Assembly: GCA_016708785.1 (NCBI GenBank)
Contig: JADJFC010000014.1
Location: forward strand, 248,001 to 312,000
DNA from: Bacteroidota bacterium
Lineage (GTDB): Bacteria; Bacteroidota; Bacteroidia; AKYH767-A; 2013-40CM-41-45
Reading direction: 5' to 3'
Length of the DNA: 64,000 bases
The position numbers were made by a program, and so were the translations under genes. The number at the start of each line of letters is the position of its first letter. The first letter of the stretch is position 1. This document shows positions 41,363 to 51,638 of the stretch, piece after piece. Below the pieces are notes generated by a model, which ran no database searches, had not been told where the DNA came from, and saw only the letters and a list, made by a program, of their open reading frames with translations.

Positions 41363-42124
41363 ATGAAAAAGGGCTTTTCAACTCTGATAGCAACTCTACT
41401 GGCACTAACCGGTATCGCGCAAGATTCAACTTACAATTTTCCGGTAGCAAATTATAATCCCATTAAAAAGGAATCGTCTGATAATAATCGGCAGAATCTC
41501 TTCTTTGAGGTTCGTGGTGCATACTCACAGACTGTTAAAAAGGACCACTTGAATAAAGTCGCAAAATTAGATGATATTATTTCCGGGTATCCAACGAATT
41601 GGTTGACTGATTATGTATCCGCAGAGATCCAAACGAAGTGCAATGGAAAAATAAAATCTGCAAAGGGTCCCAACCAAATTCTTACTGCTGAACAAAAAAA
41701 CATTTTAAGGAATACTGATCTTAATTCTGCGCTTGAAATAAAAGTAAAATACAGGACAAAAAACTCGGCGACTGCTGAAATGGCAATTCGTGAAATGGTT
41801 TTTGGTGTTACAGTTGTACCTGACATAGAAGCAGAATATAATGGCGGTCAAAAAGAAATGAATAAGTATTTAAATGAAAAAGTAATCAATAAAATTTCTA
41901 AAAATTCTAATATTGAGACATTTCAAGGAAAAGTGAGTTTCTCTGTCAATGAAAGCGGCGAAACGATAGACGCTAAAATAACTACTACATCCGGAGATTC
42001 AGAAATTAATAAATTATTAATTGACACGATCAATAATATGCCAAAATGGAAGCCCGCACAGAATTCAAATGGAAAAAAAGTTAGACAAGATTTTGAATTT
42101 CGTGTCGGGGTTTCCGGATGTTAA
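41363..42124 (+). CDS. Secreted TonB C-terminal-domain protein
   Basis: The 253-residue protein has a signal peptide ending near TGIAQ, a central region of unknown type, and a C-terminal TonB-like domain. That domain has VPDIEAEYNGGQKEMNKYL, then FQGKVSFSVNESGETIDAKI, and the final PKWKPAQNSNGKKVRQDFEF. The domain is common in Bacteroidota periplasmic proteins annotated as energy transducer TonB. Because it lacks an N-terminal membrane anchor and proline-rich stalk, it is unlikely to be a true TonB. Confidence 0.75.
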   Translation: MKKGFSTLIATLLALTGIAQDSTYNFPVANYNPIKKESSDNNRQNLFFEVRGAYSQTVKKDHLNKVAKLDDIISGYPTNWLTDYVSAEIQTKCNGKIKSAKGPNQILTAEQKNILRNTDLNSALEIKVKYRTKNSATAEMAIREMVFGVTVVPDIEAEYNGGQKEMNKYLNEKVINKISKNSNIETFQGKVSFSVNESGETIDAKITTTSGDSEINKLLIDTINNMPKWKPAQNSNGKKVRQDFEFRVGVSGC

Positions 42125-42252
42125 ACCCCAATTTTTCACTATTCGTTAACGAATAACACCCTATCGTTCTATTTTGACCGGATATTGTCCATTGTCATAG
42201 TATATCACCGTTTTTTTGACTAACATTACTGTTAACAGAGTAAGAACAGTAA

Positions 42253-45200
42253 ATGGTAAAAACGGTAAAAATTAAAAAGAAAGAGAATCCTTTTCCAATA
42301 GTAGCAATTGGTGCTTCTGCAGGGGGGTTGGAGGCAATGAGTGAGTTACTGAAAAATCTGTCGGTGACTACAGGCATGGCCTATATCTATGTTCAACATT
42401 TAAGTCCTGACCACAAAAGTTATCTCACCTCCATTTTATCGAAAGTAACTAAGATGAAAGTCCAGGAAATAGATAACATGGAATTAATTAAGCCGAACAA
42501 TGTTTACGTGATTCCTCCAAATGCCGGTATCAAAGTAACTGATGGCCACATCAAACTATTTCCTCGATCAAAGGGTACTTCTGCAATCTCCATCGACGTC
42601 CTATTTTCTTCACTTGCATTAACACATAAAAGCAATGTTATCGGAATTATTCTTTCCGGTTATGCCAGCGACGGAATCGTTGGGCTAAAGGCCATCAAAG
42701 AAGCCGGCGGAATTACATTTGCTCAAGACGATTCGGCCCAGGCCAGCAGTATGCCTAAATCAGCAATTGCTTCCGGAGTTGTGGACTACGTTTTATCGCC
42801 AAAACAAATTGCGCAGGAATTATCTCTGATAAGTAAAAACGGAACTCTTAAAAATATCACAAAAACAAAAAAGGAAGATACCGGGTATACCAAGTCTGAC
42901 ATGGGCAATTTATTCGAATTGCTTAATCAAGAAAAGGGAATAGATTTCAGTTATTACAAGATGCCCACAATAAAAAGGCGATTAGCTAGCAGAATGTCAA
43001 AAACCAATTCAAAAACAATTGCTGACTATGAAAAGCTTCTGCTAAATGATAAAACAGAGCAAGGGTTACTTTATAACGACTTACTTGTCAATGTGACGAG
43101 TTTTTTCAGAGATGCAGAAACTTTTAAATACTTAAAAACTACATTGCTCCCCCGTATTATAAAAAACAACAAAGAGGGGGACACAATACGAATATGGGTC
43201 CCTGCTTGTTCTTCGGGTCAGGAAGCATATTCAATTGCAATGTTAATAACAGAACTTCAGGAAAAATATTCAACCAAAATCAATGTTAAAATATTTGCTA
43301 CTGATATTAGTGAAAACAAAATTCATGAAGCGCGAGTTGGGGAATATACAGCGGCTGAACTAAAACCTATTTCGAAACAATATCTAAATCGATTTTTTGT
43401 AAAAAGAGGAGAGTCTTTTCAGATAATAAAAGAACTTCGTGACATTTGTGTATTTGCCATTCATAATATATTACGCGATCCCCTTTTTCCAGAATGGATT
43501 TTATCAGCTGCCGGAATATGTTAATTTATTTTTAATCCGCTGCAAAGAAACAGGTGTTTAACATTTTACACTTTGCCTTGAAAGAAGACGGCTATTTAAT
43601 GCTGGGAAAAGCCGAAACTATTGGAACTCCATCTCTGCTATTTAGCTCTATCAATAAAAGTTTTAAAATATTCTCACGTAAAAAAAATACGCGATCAAAA
43701 AATATCCCTGAACTGGCTCCTTATTTCAAACCTAAACCGACCGAAAGCAAAAGAAATAATTCGTCCCTAAAAACATCGGGCACAAATGCCACTACGGTAG
43801 AAAATGCCATAGATTCTGTTCTTTTGTCAAATTATATTCCGGCATGTGTTGTGATCAACAAAGAAATGGAGGTCCTTCAATCAAAAGGACCCATTACTAC
43901 ATTTTTAAAATTTGCTGTAGGGAAAGCGAGTTTGAATATATTAAAAATGACAAGACCGGAATTTAGTTTTGAACTTCGAAACTTAATTCACAAGGCCATG
44001 CAAACCAAAAAAGCGGTTAGCAAATCCGGAATTGAAATAAAAACCGAGTCGTCGCTTCGAAAAATGACAATTGAAATTCGGCCACTCGAAATTAATTGGA
44101 ATGAACCACTTTTTCTCATTCTCTTCACACTTCAAGAGAAGGTAGAAAAAATTAAAAGTACAGTTGCTGGTGCTAACATAAATTCTGATTTTAAACAGAA
44201 AATAAAAAATCTGCAATTAGAGCTGAGTGGTCTGCGAACCGAAATGAGTTCATTAATAGAGTCGCACGAAAAGACATTCGAAGAATTACAAGCGTCTAGC
44301 GAAGAAAATGTTTCCGCCAATGAAGAATTCCAAACGCTAAACGAGGAACTGGAAACATCAAAAGAGGAAATTGAGGCTACCAACGAAGAGCTGATCTCTA
44401 CCAATCAAGAGTTACAAATCAGGAATGATCTTTTAATGGAGTGGCAAACTTATTCCGAAGCAATTGCATCAACAATTCACGAACCAATGCTCGTTCTACA
44501 CACCGATTTCAAGGTGAAGTCAGCCAATAAAGCATTTTACGAAATATTTTCTTTAAGACCTGAAGAGACTGAAAACAAAATACTTTTCGATTTAGGGAAT
44601 GGCCAATGGAATATTCCAAAATTGCGAGAGCAACTAAATGAAATTGTCGACAATAACGGTAGTTTTAAAAATGTGCAGGTATCGGGTACATTTTCTGAGA
44701 TCGGTGAAAAATATTGCTCGTAAATGCCCGGTTTATCATCCAAAAACCATTCAGGAAAAATTAATTTTACTTGCCGTAGAAGATATTTCAGAAATATCGG
44801 GTTACTATTTAAAAGAAAATACAGAAAGAAAAAAGGCCGAACTTAAATTCCGTGGATTACTTGAATCTGCTCCCGATGCCATGGTGATTGTAAATAGTGC
44901 GGGCATAATTCAACTGGTAAATTCACAAACTGAAATTCTTTTTGGCTTCAACAGAGATGAAATATTTGGTAAAGAAATAGACCTTTTGTTGCCATCGACA
45001 ACCGAAAATTCAAATCAAAGTTTTAGTGACTCGCTTTCCGAAAATCTCAAGACACGGATTTTGGGACGGGCGATGGATTTATTTGGACAAAATAAAGACG
45101 GGAAAAAATTTCCTGTTGAGATAAGTCTAAGCCAAATCGAGACGGAAGAAGGGCAATTAATATCCGTGGCAATTCGTGATATCTCAAAACAAATGAGAAT

Positions 45201-46779
45201 AGAAAAAGAATTGGTTGAGGCTAAGCTTTTCGCTGAGAAGGCGAAAGAAATTGCTGAAAATGCAATGATGGCGAAACAACAGTTTCTTTCAAATATGAGT
45301 CATGAAATTCGAACTCCGATGAATGCAATCCTCGGGTTCACTAAATTAATTATGAAAACCGGTCTTACAGAAAAACAGATCGATTTTATGAACGCTATTA
45401 AAACCAGCGGAGATTCATTGATTGTCCTTATTAATGACATACTCGACCTTGCAAAAACAGATTCCGGTAAAATGGAGTTTGAGGCATTGCCTTTTAAAAT
45501 TTCAGATTCCATAGCATCAATGCTTCACATATTTGATGCAAAAATTCAGGAGAACAACCTACTATTCACTAAAGAATACGATGAAAATATTCCCGATGTA
45601 ATTATTGGCGATCCAATTCGACTACATCAAATAATCCTTAACCTGGTTAGCAATGCTGTTAAATTCACTCCCGCAGGAGAAATAAAAGTTTCGGCTCGCT
45701 TGACAAGCGAAAACGAAAACGAAGTAGTTGTTGGATTTACTGTTGCAGATACCGGAATTGGAATTCCACCGGACCAGATCGACAATATCTTTGAAAATTT
45801 TCAACAAGCCACCAGTAGCACTTCTCGCATCTATGGTGGAACAGGATTAGGCTTGGCGATTGTAAAGCAATTAGTAGAAAAACAAGGTGGAAAAGTAACT
45901 TTGAAAAGTACACTCGGCAAGGGGTCTGTTTTCAGCTTCACCTTACCATTTAAAAAATCTTCTGCACAAGTAAAAGACGATTCGGATATGATAACCATCG
46001 ATCCGGAAATAAAAAACATAAAAGTACTAATCGTCGAAGATGTTTTATTAAATCAATTACTGATGAAAACGATTCTAAACGACTTTGGCTTTGAACAAGA
46101 TATTGCAGAAAACGGAAAGGTTGCAATCGAAAAATTAAAAACTAAATCGTATGATATTATTCTAATGGATCTTCAAATGCCGGAAATGAATGGATTTGAA
46201 GCAACAGAGTACATCCGAAAGAAATTAAAATTAAATGTTCCTATTTTAGCATTAACAGCAGACGTAACAACTGTAGACTTCGAAGTATGTAAATCGGTAG
46301 GCATGAATGATTACATCGCCAAACCGGTTGACGAAAAATTGCTTTACCGTAAAATTGTTGGTCTGGTTAAAAAGCCAGAATTGAATGGTCAAAGAAAAGA
46401 GAAAAAGTACGATAGAATAAACAAGTATAAATACATTGATTTGAGCGGACTTACACTCATTACCCTATCAAAACCTGAGTTCAAGGTTGAAATGATTACG
46501 CTTTATATGAAACAAACTCCAAAATTAATTGCTGCCATGAAGCAGGCTTTTAAAGAGAAGGATTGGGCGATGTTGCATTCGTCAGTACACAAAATGATTC
46601 CGTCTTTCTCAATAATGGGAATTAGTAAAAGTATAGAGGCGATGGCCAGAAAAGTTCAGGAAGCAGCATACTTAAAACAAAACATTGAAGGTTTGTCAGA
46701 CATGATCTCACAAATTGATATTGTCTGTACCGGAGCTTGTTTGGAGTTAAACGAAGAATTAAGCTTGAATAAAAAATAA
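42253..46779 (+). CDS. CheB-CheR fusion hybrid histidine kinase, frameshifted
   Basis: One gene of about 1510 codons reads in three frames: 42253-43524, to 44723, then to 46779. Domain order is CheB-type methylesterase (FPIVAIGASAGGLEAM, LSGYASDGIVGLKAI), CheR-type methyltransferase (NVTSFFRDAETF, WVPACSSGQEAYSIAM), a long coiled coil (ETSKEEIEATNEELISTNQE), two PAS domains, HisKA (SNMSHEIRTPMNAILGF), HATPase (NLVSNAVKFTP, DTGIGIP), a receiver (LVDL-like IILMDLQMPEMNG) and a C-terminal Hpt (HSSVHKM). Single-base changes near 43489, 43531, 43548, 44709 and 44743 restore it. No chemotaxis genes are nearby, so it probably acts in a general phosphorelay. Confidence 0.9.
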
Positions 46780-46797
46780 ATAAAACGACTATATTTG
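46765..46797 (+). promoter_or_regulatory. Promoter of the Crp-like regulator
   Basis: TTG at 46765-46767, 22 bases, then TATATTTG at 46790-46797. The -33 element lies inside the end of the hybrid kinase gene and the -7 element just after its stop, so the regulator can be expressed separately. Confidence 0.6.
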
Positions 46798-46821
46798 ACC
46801 TCCGGGTAATAAAAGGTTGTC

Positions 46822-47415
46822 ATGACTGCAAGGAAAGAAAATGAATCAATCAAAGAACTGTTCAATAAGATTCTTCCGCTATCCGAAGTTTCATTCTCCA
46901 AACTGAAAACAATTTTTAATTCTGTTTCCATTAAGAAGGATGAGGTATTCATTAAAATTGATCAAAAGAATAATTCAGAATATTTTATCGAAACCGGATT
47001 TGCGAGAAGCTTTCTGGTAAACCCGGAAGGTGAAGAAATAACATTATCTTTCTATAAAAGCGGAAATGCGCTTTCTCCTCATATTACGAGAACTAAACTT
47101 AATAAATCGTTGCTAAACTTTCAGGCTCTTACTTCTGTTGAGTTGATTGAATTCGATGCTGATCAATTTTTGAATCTAATGATAGAAAATCTTGAGATCC
47201 GTAATCTAGGCAATGCAATTTTACTGAACGAATTAATTTCAAAGACAGAAAAAGAAATGGCATTGGCCTCCCTTACTGCAAAGGAAAGATTGATTGGTTT
47301 CAGAAGCGAATTCGGAATCCTGGAAAATCTGATTGCACACCCTATCATTTCCTCCTATCTCGGAATTACGAATGTCTCGTTGAGTCGACTTCGAAACGAA
47401 ATAGCAAAGGGCTGA
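46822..47415 (+). CDS. Crp/Fnr-family transcriptional regulator
   Basis: The 197-residue protein has an N-terminal cyclic-nucleotide-binding beta-roll (FIKIDQKNNSEYFIETGFARSFLVNPEGEEITLSF). A C-terminal helix-turn-helix follows (HPIISSYLGITNVSLSRLRNEI). The phosphate-binding cassette of true Crp is not conserved, as is usual for this Bacteroidota subgroup, so the effector is unknown. It follows the hybrid kinase but has its own promoter. Confidence 0.88.
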   Translation: MTARKENESIKELFNKILPLSEVSFSKLKTIFNSVSIKKDEVFIKIDQKNNSEYFIETGFARSFLVNPEGEEITLSFYKSGNALSPHITRTKLNKSLLNFQALTSVELIEFDADQFLNLMIENLEIRNLGNAILLNELISKTEKEMALASLTAKERLIGFRSEFGILENLIAHPIISSYLGITNVSLSRLRNEIAKG

Positions 47416-47493
47416 TCACTTTTTATCATTTGTTAATGGATTACGGGTTTCACTGGCGGTTATTTGCAGTGTAAATTATAAATCCAAACACAA

Positions 47494-48108
47494 ATGAAAA
47501 CACTACAAATTATTCTTCTACTCCTTATCAGCGCATCAGCAAACGCACAAAGCGCCAAGCCGACTTGCAGGATGAATGACACAACATCATGTTATTCAAA
47601 AAATTATTGGTCAGTTGAGGTCGATCCGGCGCCATTTATTTTAGGCGGCTATTCGTTCAGCTTAAAATATAGTTCAGATCGCTTCAAACATCTAACGTTT
47701 ATGGGATCTGTTTACCGTTCGGAGTTTCCCGACAACATGATGAGCAATAAAAATTATGAGAACGGATTCCGAAATTTGAAGATAAATACAAGCACGGCCT
47801 TTTTTGCAGATTACTTTATTAAGTCGAACAGAACCGGTTTCCATTTTGGACCGTCTGTTTTCTACTATTGCAAATCTGTAGGTTCGAATTCCACTGACGA
47901 GGTTGCAAATTTCAAAAGCGTTTATCCAAACATTAGGGCTGACTATGTTTTTAAACCCTTTAAAAATAATGGTTTTTACATAAACCCTTGGTTCAATGTG
48001 GGCAAAGAATATGTGATTGGCAATAACAATTCTATCGACAACACGGAATTTGTGCCTGATAAAATATCTTATATCGTTGCAATTCACTTGGGGTATCAAC
48101 TATTCTGA
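47494..48108 (+). CDS. Secreted, probable outer-membrane beta-barrel protein
   Basis: The 204-residue product has a signal peptide ending at SANAQ. It shows alternating polar/aromatic strands (YSFSLKYSSDRFKHLTFMGSVY, TGFHFGPSVFYY) and ends in an aromatic residue (LGYQLF), as outer-membrane barrels do. I do not recognise a specific family. It lies 78 bases after the Crp-like regulator. Confidence 0.6.
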   Translation: MKTLQIILLLLISASANAQSAKPTCRMNDTTSCYSKNYWSVEVDPAPFILGGYSFSLKYSSDRFKHLTFMGSVYRSEFPDNMMSNKNYENGFRNLKINTSTAFFADYFIKSNRTGFHFGPSVFYYCKSVGSNSTDEVANFKSVYPNIRADYVFKPFKNNGFYINPWFNVGKEYVIGNNNSIDNTEFVPDKISYIVAIHLGYQLF

Positions 48109-48177
48109 GAAATTATAAAACATGTGTTGGATAAATTTCGGTGTTTATGGGCAAAATAATTAATACATTGTTAGCAA

Positions 48178-49038
48178 ATGAAAATATCGACGGCGCTCAT
48201 TCTCCTTTTTATACCAACACTTGTTTTTTCTCAAAACGCAGGTTCAAATAAAATTTCTGTTGATACCGTAAAATACACATATGTAATTCCTGAAGTTATA
48301 AGTGCAACATCATTCGTTCCACAATTAAAAGCTAATAGGAATATGTCTGCATTGAATAAAATCAATAATGACATAAAAAAGTATTTTATAGCAACATCAA
48401 TGATACTCGACAGCGCTTCATTTATTCAGAGTTTATTTGAGATGAACGATGTAAAAACCATTGAAGAATATAAACAGTTGCTTAAAGATAATCCTGAAAT
48501 AGGCAAGGACGACGAAAGCGAACATTTTACCATCGAGTACATGTCCGAAAATTTATTGAATATAAGCGTGTCCAGAGATCTTATTCCTTATAAAGGTCAA
48601 TTAATGCATTATTATAATAGTTTATGTTATGATTTGAAAACGGGGAACAAATTAGCATTCAAGGATTTTTTTAATATCACAAACGAAACGTTGGCCGAAC
48701 TTATTAAAAATGATGGCTACTCTATCGACGAAGACTACGAGTTAGATGATTCATTAAGATTCAGAAAAATTGAGCGGCCAAATGATCAAATTAATATTGT
48801 GATCAACTATGTGCTTCCTAATATTACAGCTCCAGAGGTTTTATGCACCGACTTCTATTTTAATAAAGAAGATCATGGTGTACACTTGCGATTTAGATAT
48901 GCCTGTTCCGGACCAAGCCCTGAGCTCTACGGAATTCCGATCAAGAAGCTATCAAAATATGTGGTCTATCCCGAATTTGGTGATTCGGCTATCAAGGGGA
49001 AAGGCAAGCGAAGTATAGGTATTGGTATTGGATTCTGA
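48178..49038 (+). CDS. Secreted protein, DUF3298/DUF4163-like
   Basis: The 286-residue protein has a signal peptide ending at LVFSQN. The remainder has the order of DUF4163/DUF3298 proteins, which include the extracytoplasmic regions of PdaC and RsiV: a strand-rich part, then LLNISVSRDLIPYKGQLMHYYNSLCYDLKTGNKLAFKDFF. No catalytic motif is visible. The assignment rests on the pattern HYY...YDL.TG..L...D.F and is tentative. Confidence 0.6.
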   Translation: MKISTALILLFIPTLVFSQNAGSNKISVDTVKYTYVIPEVISATSFVPQLKANRNMSALNKINNDIKKYFIATSMILDSASFIQSLFEMNDVKTIEEYKQLLKDNPEIGKDDESEHFTIEYMSENLLNISVSRDLIPYKGQLMHYYNSLCYDLKTGNKLAFKDFFNITNETLAELIKNDGYSIDEDYELDDSLRFRKIERPNDQINIVINYVLPNITAPEVLCTDFYFNKEDHGVHLRFRYACSGPSPELYGIPIKKLSKYVVYPEFGDSAIKGKGKRSIGIGIGF

Positions 49039-49049
49039 AATTCACGTTG

Positions 49050-49142
49050 CGAAGGACGTAGCTGCAAAGGATTCAGCAGAGAAGGATTCAGCAGAGAAGG
49101 ATTTATAATCCTTCTCCCTCGTGCTGCGGATTTTTAATCCGC
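49050..49142. repeat. Two-hairpin REP-like repeat, copy C
   Basis: Three 15-base units (..GCAAAGGATTC, AGCAGAGAAGGATTC, AGCAGAGAAGGATTT) lead into a palindrome at 49094-49116. Its outer stem is GAGAA/TTCTC instead of GTGCC/GGCAC. The second palindrome GCGGATTTTTAATCCGC lies at 49126-49142. The copy sits between the DUF3298-like gene and the second Ntn hydrolase. Confidence 0.85.
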
Positions 49143-49217
49143 ATAAAAACGGAATCTGTCCTCCCAACAATTTAAAATACTAATTTCCGTTCATTCAAAT
49201 AATTACACATCGCCCAT

Positions 49218-50488
49218 ATGACCAACCACAGATTTATAACGTCATTGATTACCGGTTTTCTTTTTCTCTTCAATTTACAATTCGCGCATTCGTGCAGCAC
49301 TTACAAAGTAACTGCCGGTGGCAAAACAATGGTCGGCAGCAACTACGACACCTGGTTTGAGTCTCCTAGAATTTGGTTTGAAACAACGGGTTATAGCGCT
49401 TCATTTTCCGGTGCAAGGCAAGAAGGACAGAATAAATTTGCACCACAAACCGGCATGAATGAATATGGGTTGGCCTTCGTAACACTTGCGACAGCTACCC
49501 CCGAAAACGGAATTCCGCCGGTCAACAAGATGCGTATTGAAAACAGAACAAATTATCTGAAAGATATTTTGCACAAATGCAAAAATACCGATGAGGCGAA
49601 AGCATACATTGAACAATACGATCACAGTACGTTAAGTCAGGATGTTTTCTTTTACGTTGATCGTGGTGGAAATTATCTCGTTGTAGAGCCATATAAAATT
49701 CTATCCGGTAACGAAGCAAAATATGTCCTTGCAAATTTTGTCCTTCAACAATCAATGACTTCGACGAAATAAAACAAGTGCGTTATAAAAAAGGAGTCGC
49801 TTATTTACAAAACAAAATCGATACATCAATTGAATTTTGCACTTCGCTTTCTGATACCATGCATGTCTATCGGGAAAAAATCGGTGATGGCACCTTGCTA
49901 ACATCTATTTTGGATTTGAACGATTGTGATATTTATTTGAACTTCTATCACGATTATAACCATCAAGTGAAACTCAATTTGAAAAAAGAGCTTTTAAAAG
50001 GAAATCATTCATTTGAAATAGCGTCTCTTTTTCCTCCAAACGATGAATATAAAAAATTAATGACCTTCAAAACGCCGTTAAACAATTCCGCTATGGATTC
50101 CTTTTTACGCCTTTGTTTAGCATTATTTTTATTCTCTGCTTTCGCATTTCTGATCAGCTACTTCAAAAAAAGAGCGAATATAAAATTGCTATTGTTCGCA
50201 TTAAGTTTGATCATGATGTACTATGTGATCGTTTTGGCGACAGAGATCGGAATTTTTTATAATCCGGCGCCATACAAAGATTATAAATTTACAATGCTCA
50301 ACGTTGCTGCATACATTCCATTTTTACTATTACTGCTTATTGTTCCTTTGCTGGTGAAAAACAAAAATGTTTTTAAAAATCGTGAGTGGTCTTTTTTTCC
50401 AAAATGGTTATTTGCCGTTAACAATTTAACCTATATTGTCTTGATCATTCTGTTTTCCTACTGGGGTTTGTACAATATCTTTGGTTAA
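49218..50488 (+). CDS. Ntn hydrolase with four C-terminal membrane helices, frameshifted
   Basis: A signal peptide ends AHS|CSTYKV, so cleavage would leave Cys26 as N-terminal nucleophile. VGSNYDTWFE and TGMNEYGLAFVTL match the choloylglycine-hydrolase-like family also seen at 34067. The frame is broken at the T run 49736-49739; one added T joins YVLANF to CPSTINDFDEIKQVRYKKGVAY. The C-terminal 130 residues hold four hydrophobic segments, unlike the MORN-like tail of the other copy, so the enzyme is probably membrane-tethered with an exported catalytic domain. Repeat copies C and D flank it. The substrate is unknown. Confidence 0.8.
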
Positions 50489-50534
50489 AATAGCAGCAAA
50501 AGATACCCGCAGAAAAGAATCTTTAATCTGCCGC

Positions 50535-50615
50535 TTGAGGGGGATTCCGTTGTGAAGGATTCCGTTGTGAAGGATTTATAATCCTTCACCCCCGTGCTGC
50601 GGATTTTTAATCCGC
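50535..50615. repeat. Two-hairpin REP-like repeat, copy D
   Basis: Tandem CCGTTGTGAAGGATT units (preceded by a diverged one) lead into a palindrome at 50567-50589 with outer stem GTGAA/TTCAC. A CCCCGTGCT spacer and the second palindrome (50599-50615) follow. It lies between the Ntn hydrolase stop and the convergent TonB-domain gene stop. Confidence 0.85.
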
Positions 50616-50621
50616 CAATAT

Positions 50622-51347
50622 TTAAAACCTCACAGGTAAACTACTCCTCACATAAACCGCCTTCCCCTTCTCTTTCCCCGGCTTCCATGCGGGCATTGAC
50701 CGAACGAGCTTAATGGCATCTGCATCGTATTCCTTGCCGAGGCCATGTGCTACATACGGATAGAGAATCTTCCCCTTCGGACTTATTAAAAAATTTACAT
50801 ACACGGTACCATGTTTCCCGTCTTTACGTTTTGGTGTATTGGTAAAAATATACTCCCCTAGCTTCTCCTGTCCTCCCGGAAATTCCGGCATCTGCTCAAC
50901 AACCATCTTCGATGCCTGATTCGCTTCCGCCTTTCCCCACATCTTTTTATACTTCTTAGCCGGAATGGTGTCGTCTTCGATGATCATCGAGCTATGACAT
51001 TTGCTTTCGAGAAGATTGAACATATCGGTATCGCCCAACGCAAGCACAGAGCTCCAGTCACGACAGGCGTTCAATGTGTCGCCCATTCCCCAATTAGTAA
51101 CGCCTCTTTGAAAATAAGCAGATGCATTTGATTCATTCGAATTAATTTCTTTGCTCAAAAAAGAATTCGCGCTCTCGAAGTTTCCTGAATTGATCAGCGT
51201 CACTCCTTGATTATCGGGTGTAGTATGATCTTTCATCAGAGATTGGATAAGCGAATCTTGCTTCACGGAATTTTGTGCACGTGAAACATTGCTCTGAAAA
51301 AAAAGAAATAGTATTGTGGTGAATAATAGTGTTTGTGCAATTTTCAT
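50622..51347 (-). CDS. Secreted TPR/TonB C-terminal-domain protein
   Basis: I choose the ATG at 51347, which gives a normal signal peptide (MKIAQTLLFTTILFLFF ... SRAQ) rather than the upstream ATG at 51374. The middle resembles a TPR pair (AYFQRGVTNWGMGDTLNACRDW). The C-terminal 100 residues form a TonB-like domain (EQMPEFPGGQEKLGEYIF, GTVYVNFLISPKGKI, MPAWKPGKEKGKAVYVR). As with the 41363 protein, there is no anchor or proline-rich stalk, so the name energy transducer is by domain only. The length is 241 residues. Confidence 0.8.
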   Translation of the reverse strand: MKIAQTLLFTTILFLFFQSNVSRAQNSVKQDSLIQSLMKDHTTPDNQGVTLINSGNFESANSFLSKEINSNESNASAYFQRGVTNWGMGDTLNACRDWSSVLALGDTDMFNLLESKCHSSMIIEDDTIPAKKYKKMWGKAEANQASKMVVEQMPEFPGGQEKLGEYIFTNTPKRKDGKHGTVYVNFLISPKGKILYPYVAHGLGKEYDADAIKLVRSMPAWKPGKEKGKAVYVRSSLPVRF

Positions 51348-51430
51348 TATGGTCGTTTTTGTGTGGAACCACAATATACTAAGAATTGGTTAATCGTCAA
51401 GAGGGTCATTTGTTGGGGTATGGTTAGGCT

Positions 51431-51488
51431 CGTTGGAGTGTAGTCTGCAGACTTCGTTGGGGTGTAGTCTCCAGACTACACCCCAACG
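51431..51488. repeat. Palindrome with duplicated 5' arm
   Basis: CGTTGGGGTGTAGTCT (51455-51470) and AGACTACACCCCAACG (51473-51488) are perfectly complementary with a 2-base loop. A diverged direct copy of the left half lies immediately before (51431-51453). This is the same plan as repeats A-D with unrelated sequence. Confidence 0.85.
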
Positions 51489-51496
51489 ACACAAAG

Positions 51497-51573
51497 AACA
51501 CTAAGATTTTAGCCACGAATTCACGAGTAAAAAAATGATTCATTCGTGAATTCGTGGCTAAAATCTTAGTGTT
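51497..51573. repeat. Perfect 30-bp inverted repeat of CACGAAT type
   Basis: Arms 51497-51526 and 51544-51573 are perfectly complementary and separated by 17 bases. Their core GCCACGAATTCACGA is the same vocabulary as the repeats around the GxxExxY gene. Confidence 0.9.
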
Positions 51574-51587
51574 TTATTACAAACGAA

Positions 51588-51620
51588 AAAAGCGGCTGCT
51601 CCAAAGGAACAGCCGCTTTC
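51588..51620 (-). terminator. Intrinsic terminator of the coiled-coil gene
   Basis: On the minus strand, AGCGGCTG pairs with CAGCCGCT around a 12-base loop and is followed by TTTTTT. It starts about 20 bases past the stop of the 51639-52538 gene. Confidence 0.85.
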
Positions 51621-51638
51621 AAAATAGTATTGTCTCAA

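Noticed and set aside
41363..42124. True TonB protein
   Set aside because: It has a cleavable signal peptide and lacks the N-terminal anchor and proline-rich stalk; only the C-terminal domain matches.
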